Below, piece by piece: positions 60,382 through 64,000 of a stretch of 64,000 nucleotides of DNA. This stretch comes from Porticoccus sp041395745 (GTDB lineage: Bacteria; Pseudomonadota; Gammaproteobacteria; Pseudomonadales; Porticoccaceae), in contig JAWKZV010000002.1 of assembly GCA_041395745.1 (NCBI GenBank), positions 372,001-436,000 on the forward strand, read 5' to 3'. The position numbers and the translations under genes are program-made. The notes under the pieces were generated by a model that saw only the letters and a list, made by a program, of their open reading frames with translations, was not told where the DNA came from and did no database searches. Numbering within the stretch: position 1 is the first letter of the stretch; each line of letters starts with the position of its first letter.

Positions 60382-60636
60382 CTGATAATTATTTCCTAGT
60401 CTAATCTTTAACTGCTGTACGTTAAGGGCGACCGCAGTATGAGCGGATGCCAACGACGGTTGCCCAGGGTCGGGGCCTAAAGAATTATCGGTTTGTCGTC
60501 CCGGGATGTTAGGCACTTTGCCAGTCTTGGCCGTTAGTTGTCGGCGGTGACGTGGGCAAGGGGGAAATGTGGCCGATCAGCCGCCTGACAGTGCCAATGG
60601 CAGGTGCTGGTCACCCCGGGACGACATCTTCCCCCT
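60382..60636 (+). ncRNA. Candidate structured RNA of unknown class
   Basis: Several long complementary arms are consistent with one fold. A 9-bp stem pairs 60382-60390 with 60483-60491. Inside it, a 9-bp stem pairs 60426-60434 with 60457-60465. Next, an 11-bp perfect stem GTCGTCCCGGG pairs 60495-60505 with 60615-60625. It encloses GGCACT/AGTGCC (60512-60517/60590-60595) and GTC-GGCGG/CCGCC-GAC (60540-60547/60581-60589). The last hairpin's loop contains AGGGGGAA (60559-60566), which can pair perfectly with TTCCCCCT (60629-60636), a pseudoknot. I cannot match it to a known RNA family, and a DNA-level element is possible. Strand is assumed. Confidence 0.45.
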
Positions 60637-60741
60637 CTAGTGCCTCGGGTATGTTGGACTATGGAGTGGGTGTTTTTCTTCTATAACGCAAGGGATGGCA
60701 GTTGTTTGTGCTTTTTTGATCGCCAGTTGTCGAGGTAACTC

Positions 60742-61113
60742 TCAATCTGCCTCGGGTGGATTTTTTGCCAGCAGGTTATCGAGCTTGAGCAAGGCCGCAC
60801 AGTCGGCCAACTCTCCGAGCAGTTCCCGGTACTGCATCATCACCTGATTTCCCAGTTCGGATACGGACGCTCCACCGCCACCGCTGCCGCCTTTACTGGT
60901 GATCACCAGGGGCGACTGAAAACAGCGATTCATGGTTTCCACCAGTTGCCAGGCGCGGCGATAGCTCATGTTCATGCATCTGGCTGCGGCGCTGATGGAA
61001 CCCGTGGCGGCAATCAGTTCCAGCAGTTCAGCCTTGCCGGGACCAAAGGCAATGGTGCTGCCATAGACCAGTCGCAGTCTGGGTTTCAGTTTACGGATAC
61101 TGTCATTGTTCAT
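60742..61113 (-). CDS. ModE-like single-domain regulator
   Basis: A 123-residue DNA-binding protein matching the N-terminal winged helix of ModE: GPGKAELLELIAATGSISAAARCMNMSYRRAWQLVETMNRCF, cited in part as GSISAAARCMNMSYRRAW. Glycine-rich KGGSGGGGASVSELG is the wing. It lacks the two molbindin (TOBE) domains of full ModE (about 260 residues), so it may not sense molybdate by itself. Targets are unknown; nitrate reductase in this window needs molybdenum cofactor, which is suggestive only. It is convergent with yccF and divergent from the guanidine riboswitch transcript. Confidence 0.83.
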   Translation of the reverse strand: MNNDSIRKLKPRLRLVYGSTIAFGPGKAELLELIAATGSISAAARCMNMSYRRAWQLVETMNRCFQSPLVITSKGGSGGGGASVSELGNQVMMQYRELLGELADCAALLKLDNLLAKNPPEAD

Positions 61114-61521
61114 GGTTGTGGGTATTCGTTGAATTGGCGGTCCAGTTTATCGGATACATGCTTCGGCCCGTAGGAAAAACGTCCCGGTAGCAGGTGTCCC
61201 GACAGATGGGGCAGGAAGAACGCCTTTATTCACGTATCGGAGCGTCCTTTTTCGGACGTGCCGAGTGTCAGAGTCAAATATGCCGGTCCCCATAGCTAAT
61301 GGAATTGAAAACATGACTGTGAGCCGATGGCGAAGCAGAGCTGGTTGCACTGTTTTTGTGCGTTGACTGAGAAATGCACGATCAGGGAACATTATTTTCG
61401 CGGGGTTGCGGGCATACGTGAGAGGGCGGAATTCTCCCAAAAGACTGTCATAGCTGCATTTGAGCTTTTCTGAAAGAAATTGGCATGTATCCTGTATGGC
61501 GTTTCATAAGTGTTCGTACTT
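61114..61521. other. Gene-free region upstream of riboswitch transcript
   Basis: I see no convincing gene. A 97-codon minus-strand ORF (61147-61440) has no recognisable features. A hairpin spans 61237-61264 (TCGG-CGTCC / GGACG-CCGA with an internal mismatch and a T-rich loop). It probably holds the ModE-like gene's promoter and operators. Confidence 0.5.
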
Positions 61522-61549
61522 TTGGCAACACGAATTGAGACAATATGGC
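61522..61549 (+). promoter_or_regulatory. Possible promoter of the guanidine riboswitch transcript
   Basis: TTGGCA (61522-61527, five of six) and TATGGC (61544-61549, three of six) are 16 bases apart, with a start expected near 61556, just at the aptamer. Another TTGGCATGT at 61480 has no fitting -10. Confidence 0.35.
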
Positions 61550-61552
61550 AAA

Positions 61553-61672
61553 TAGAGCGCTAGGGTTCCGATTCATCGAAGTTCTTTCCGAGTCGATGGG
61601 TGGCTGGTCCGAGAGCACTCGACCTCTCAGTGGTATGAGGGGTTACACGGCGGGACAAAAGCCCGGGAGACT
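61553..61672 (+). promoter_or_regulatory. Guanidine-I (ykkC) riboswitch aptamer
   Basis: The conserved ykkC-I core is complete: GCTAGGGTTCCG (61559-61570), then a 9-bp stem (ATTCATCGA/TCGATGGGT, 61571-61579 with 61593-61601), GGTCCGAGAG (61606-61615), and ACACGGCGGGACAAAAGCCC with GGGAGA (61645-61670). A CCTC/GAGG stem (61623-61626/61637-61640) lies between. ykkC-I RNAs bind guanidinium and usually turn genes on. It stands directly upstream of an ABC transporter of the urea/guanidine carboxylase type. Confidence 0.95.
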
Positions 61673-61745
61673 TGTTTGGCGTTGAGCCAAAAGTACTCCA
61701 CTTGCACCGGTGTAACCCGATACACAAAAGAACCGACTGAGAGGT
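61673..61745 (+). promoter_or_regulatory. Expression platform of the guanidine riboswitch
   Basis: The transporter's ribosome site region ACTGAGAGGT (61736-61745) is a perfect 10-base complement of ACCTCTCAGT (61622-61631) inside the aptamer. GTGTAACCC (61710-61718) is a perfect 9-base complement of GGGTTACAC (61640-61648), also in the aptamer. These pairings exclude the ligand-bound fold and would hide the ribosome site. No U-run is present, so control is probably translational. Confidence 0.75.
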
Positions 61746-61750
61746 TTATC

Positions 61751-62794
61751 ATGAAAAAGCTTGCCGCAACCCTCCTTGCTTCCCTGTTGTTTTCCTCCGG
61801 CGCCATGGCGCGCGACGACTTCAAGATCTGCTGGTCAATTTATGTTGGCTGGATGCCCTGGGCCTATGGCGCGGAATCCGGCATCGTCAAGAAATGGGCC
61901 GACAAATACGGCATTACCATCGACGTGGTGCAGATCAACGACTACGTGGAATCCATCAACCAGTACACCGCGGGTCAGTTTGACGCCTGCACCATGACCA
62001 ATATGGATGCCCTGACTATCCCCGCCGCCGGTGGCGTAGATAGCACCGCCCTGATCGTTGGGGATTTTTCCAACGGCAACGATGCGGTAATTCTCAAGGG
62101 CAAGGAATCCCTGGCAGACATCAAGGGTCAGCAGGTCAACCTGGTTGAACTGAGTGTGTCCCACTACCTGCTGGCACGCGGCCTGGAATCCGTGGGGATG
62201 AGTGAGGCTGACGTGCAGGTGGTGAACACCTCCGACGCCGATATGGTGGCCGTGTATGGCACTGACGGCGTGACCGCGGTGACCACCTGGAACCCGTTGG
62301 TGAGCGAAATTCTCGCCATGCCCAACAGCCACAAGGTATTCGACTCTTCCCAGATTCCCGGCGAGATCATCGACCTGCTGGTGGTCAATACCGAAACCCT
62401 GAAGGAAAACCCGAAACTGGGCATGGCCCTGACCGGTGCCTGGTATGAAATCATGGGCCTGATGAGCGGTTCAGGCGAAGACTCCGAAGCCGCCCGCACC
62501 TTCATGGCACAGGCCTCCGGCACCGATCTGGCCGGTTACGATGCCCAGCTGGCCGCCACCAAAATGTTCTACACCCCTGCATCAGCCCTGGAACTGAACA
62601 TGAGCGACAAGCTCACTTCCACCATGAAGGCAGTGGCCGAGTTCTCCTTTGATCACGGACTACTCGGCGATGGCGCACCGGATGCCGGTTTTATCGGCAT
62701 CGAAACCCCCGCGGGCCTCTATGGCAGCAGCGACAACGTCAAGCTGCGCTTTGATCCCAGCTACATGCAGATGGCGGCTGACGGCAAACTCTGA
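61751..62794 (+). CDS. ABC transporter substrate-binding protein (guanidine/urea type)
   Basis: A 347-residue periplasmic binding protein of the NMT1/SsuA-like fold, matching the group annotated as putative urea ABC transporter or urea carboxylase-region binding protein. A signal peptide (residues 1-20, cut after AMA) precedes DDFKICWSIYVGWMPWAYG; the tryptophan- and tyrosine-rich start and the NDYVESINQYTAGQFDACTMTN segment are typical. ATG at 61751 is fixed by the ribosome site GAGAGG. Control by a guanidine riboswitch argues that the natural ligand is guanidinium or a close relative. Confidence 0.9.
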   Translation: MKKLAATLLASLLFSSGAMARDDFKICWSIYVGWMPWAYGAESGIVKKWADKYGITIDVVQINDYVESINQYTAGQFDACTMTNMDALTIPAAGGVDSTALIVGDFSNGNDAVILKGKESLADIKGQQVNLVELSVSHYLLARGLESVGMSEADVQVVNTSDADMVAVYGTDGVTAVTTWNPLVSEILAMPNSHKVFDSSQIPGEIIDLLVVNTETLKENPKLGMALTGAWYEIMGLMSGSGEDSEAARTFMAQASGTDLAGYDAQLAATKMFYTPASALELNMSDKLTSTMKAVAEFSFDHGLLGDGAPDAGFIGIETPAGLYGSSDNVKLRFDPSYMQMAADGKL

Positions 62795-62844
62795 GTCTGG
62801 CGCAACCAACCGGGAGCGGTTAGCCGCTCCCCAAAGGACGAGTC

Positions 62845-63666
62845 ATGAAACGACTGATCAACCTGGCCCCATCCCCGGTACTGAGCACACTGTTGGCACT
62901 GCTGCCGTTTGTGCTGATCCTGCTGGCGTATGTGGCCGCCTCCGACCTGCGGCTGGAGGCCAACCCCAACGATAAGTTGCTGCCGAGCTTCAGCCAGATC
63001 GGCGATGCCATCCAGCGCATGGCGTTCGAACCCAGCAAGCGCACCGGGGAATACCTGTTTTGGCAGGATACCGCCAGCAGTCTCCAGCGCCTCGGTCTGG
63101 GGGTGCTGATCGCCGCCACGCTGGGGCTGGTGCTGGGGATTTTTACCGGTGCACTGCCGCTGGTGAATTCAGGCGTTTCACCGCTGTTGACGGTGGTATC
63201 GCTGGTGCCGCCGCTGGCACTGCTGCCGATTCTGTTCATCGTGTTCGGCCTCGGGGAACTGTCCAAGGTGATGCTGGTGGCCATCGGTATCACTCCGGTG
63301 ATCGCCAGGGATATCCAGCGCCGCACCCGGGAGATTCCCGCTGAGCAGCTGGTGAAAGCCCAGACCCTGGGGGCCAACACCGCGCAGATCATGATTCGGG
63401 TGCTGTTGCCACAGTTGCTGCCGAAACTGATCGACGCGGTGCGCCTGTCCCTGGGTGCCGGCTGGCTGTTCCTGATTGCCGCCGAGGCGATCGCCTCCAC
63501 CGACGGCCTCGGCTACCGGATCTTTCTGGTGCGCCGTTACATGTCCATGGACGTGATCCTGCCCTATGTGGCCTGGATAACCCTGCTGGCATTCCTGTTT
63601 GATGTGGCGCTGGCCTGGCTCAGCCGCAAGCTGTTCCCCTGGCATGCACAGGGAGGGTCGCAGTGA
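62845..63666 (+). CDS. ABC transporter permease (guanidine/urea type)
   Basis: A 273-residue integral inner-membrane permease of the SsuC/TauC-like BPD_transp_1 class. A first helix (residues 13-31) and about five more are visible. The cytoplasmic coupling loop is in EQLVKAQTLGANTAQIMIRVLLPQLLP, the EAA motif that contacts the ATPase. It follows the binding-protein gene by 50 bases, and its stop overlaps the ATPase start by one base. Substrate is inferred from the riboswitch and neighbours. Confidence 0.9.
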   Translation: MKRLINLAPSPVLSTLLALLPFVLILLAYVAASDLRLEANPNDKLLPSFSQIGDAIQRMAFEPSKRTGEYLFWQDTASSLQRLGLGVLIAATLGLVLGIFTGALPLVNSGVSPLLTVVSLVPPLALLPILFIVFGLGELSKVMLVAIGITPVIARDIQRRTREIPAEQLVKAQTLGANTAQIMIRVLLPQLLPKLIDAVRLSLGAGWLFLIAAEAIASTDGLGYRIFLVRRYMSMDVILPYVAWITLLAFLFDVALAWLSRKLFPWHAQGGSQ

Positions 63667-64000
63667 TGATTGAGGCAAAGAACCTCTGGAAGCGCTACAG
63701 CGACAACGTGGTGCTGGAGCAGATCAACATGAAAGTGGCGGAGCGGGAGTTCATCACCATGGTGGGCACTTCCGGCTGCGGCAAGAGCACCTTCCTGAAG
63801 ATGCTGCTCGGCACCGAGAGTCCCAGTAGTGGCACCCTGCTACTGGATGGCAAACCCATCTCTTCCGAGCCCGGTCCCGACCGGGGCATCGTGTTCCAGC
63901 AGTACTCGGTGTTTCCCCACATGAGCGTGCTGGAAAACGTGGTGGCGGCCAAGGCCTTCCAGCGGCCCGGCATCACCGGCTACCTGTTTGGCGGAGCCAA
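63666..64000 (+). CDS. ABC transporter ATP-binding protein, C-terminus cut by window edge
   Basis: The first 111 residues of a nitrate/sulfonate-type ABC ATPase. Walker A is GTSGCGKST and the Q-loop is VFQQYSVFPHMSV; the ABC signature, Walker B and H-loop lie beyond position 64000. ATG at 63666 overlaps the permease stop (TGATG); a GTG one codon earlier is also possible. It completes a three-part importer; further genes of the urea/guanidine carboxylase and allophanate hydrolase pathway are expected past the edge. Confidence 0.9.
   Translation, partial: MIEAKNLWKRYSDNVVLEQINMKVAEREFITMVGTSGCGKSTFLKMLLGTESPSSGTLLLDGKPISSEPGPDRGIVFQQYSVFPHMSVLENVVAAKAFQRPGITGYLFGGA

Larger units (their letters stand above)
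60303..60741. other. Gene-free stretch rich in secondary structure
   Basis: These 439 bases have no credible ORF. They carry an imperfect direct repeat (60310-60360), a block of nested complementary arms (60382-60636), and an AT-richer tail (60660-60720) with T-runs before the convergent ModE-like gene. Confidence 0.6.

Noticed and set aside
60495..60625. Miniature transposon (MITE) with 11-bp inverted ends
   Set aside because: The flanks (TTT and ATC sides) show no target duplication, and the compatible inner stems plus pseudoknot fit an RNA better; not fully excluded.
60426..60636. Molybdenum-cofactor riboswitch next to the ModE-like gene
   Set aside because: Only scattered short resemblance to the Moco motif; the conserved core is missing, and no Moco gene lies downstream.
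61147..61440. 97-codon minus-strand ORF in the gap before the riboswitch
   Set aside because: No ribosome site, no signal or domain, and codon use unlike neighbours; the region is more likely regulatory.
61480..61497. Sigma54 promoter before the guanidine riboswitch
   Set aside because: TGGCAT is followed at the right spacing by CTGTA, which lacks the essential GC of the -12 box.

Overview
The window is a chromosomal piece of a Gammaproteobacterium. Gene strings typical of Pseudomonas, Cellvibrionales and Alteromonadales support this: lysA-lptM-cyaY, argH-algZR-hemCDXY, nudE-cysQ/mrcA/pilMNOPQ-aroKB-gltBD-hemE, and rsgA/orn/queG/nnr-tsaE-amidase-mutL. The genus is not decided; a marine Cellvibrionales-like bacterium is my guess. 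No rRNA, tRNA, IS element, prophage or CRISPR array was seen.

Layout. 1-2.9 kb: 3' two thirds of lysA lost off the left edge, lptM, divergent cyaY, and an EAL-HDOD regulator. 2.9-13.5 kb: a nitrate assimilation cluster on the minus strand, in the order nitrate/nitrite transporter, PP2C phosphatase-Ser/Thr kinase fusion, nirB, nirD, nitrate reductase, and a four-cluster ferredoxin fused to a DmsC-type membrane anchor. Sigma54 -24/-12 promoters and NtrC-type palindromes precede the transporter and nirB, and the nirB leader can form two mutually exclusive hairpins. 13.8-17.1 kb: the proteasome-like Anbu gene, coupled to a 20-codon leader ORF, facing its usual partners (alpha-E protein and circularly permuted ATP-grasp), which carry their own sigma54-type promoter. 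17.3-25 kb: argH, AlgZ/AlgR and heme synthesis genes. 25-33 kb: pckA, hslO, a DUF4124 protein, hslR, yrfG, nudE, cysQ and mrcA. 33.2-47 kb: the type IV pilus assembly genes pilMNOPQ, then aroKB, gltBD and hemE. 47-60.3 kb: an HD-GYP protein, psd, a sulfurtransferase, rsgA, a MscS channel, orn, ytoQ, queG, nnr, tsaE, amidase, mutL and yccF.

60.3-64 kb is the accessory end. Here the usual mutL-miaA-hfq string is interrupted. It holds a 440-base gene-free stretch with long nested complementary arms and a potential pseudoknot (candidate unknown structured RNA), a short ModE-like regulator, and a guanidine-I (ykkC) riboswitch controlling an ABC transporter (binding protein, permease, ATPase running off the right edge) of the type linked to urea/guanidine carboxylase.

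Nitrogen is the common theme: nitrate uptake and reduction, GltBD for ammonium assimilation, Anbu partner genes and guanidine uptake all occur here, and three promoters carry sigma54 signatures, so NtrC-RpoN control of several blocks is likely. The regulators themselves are not in the window.
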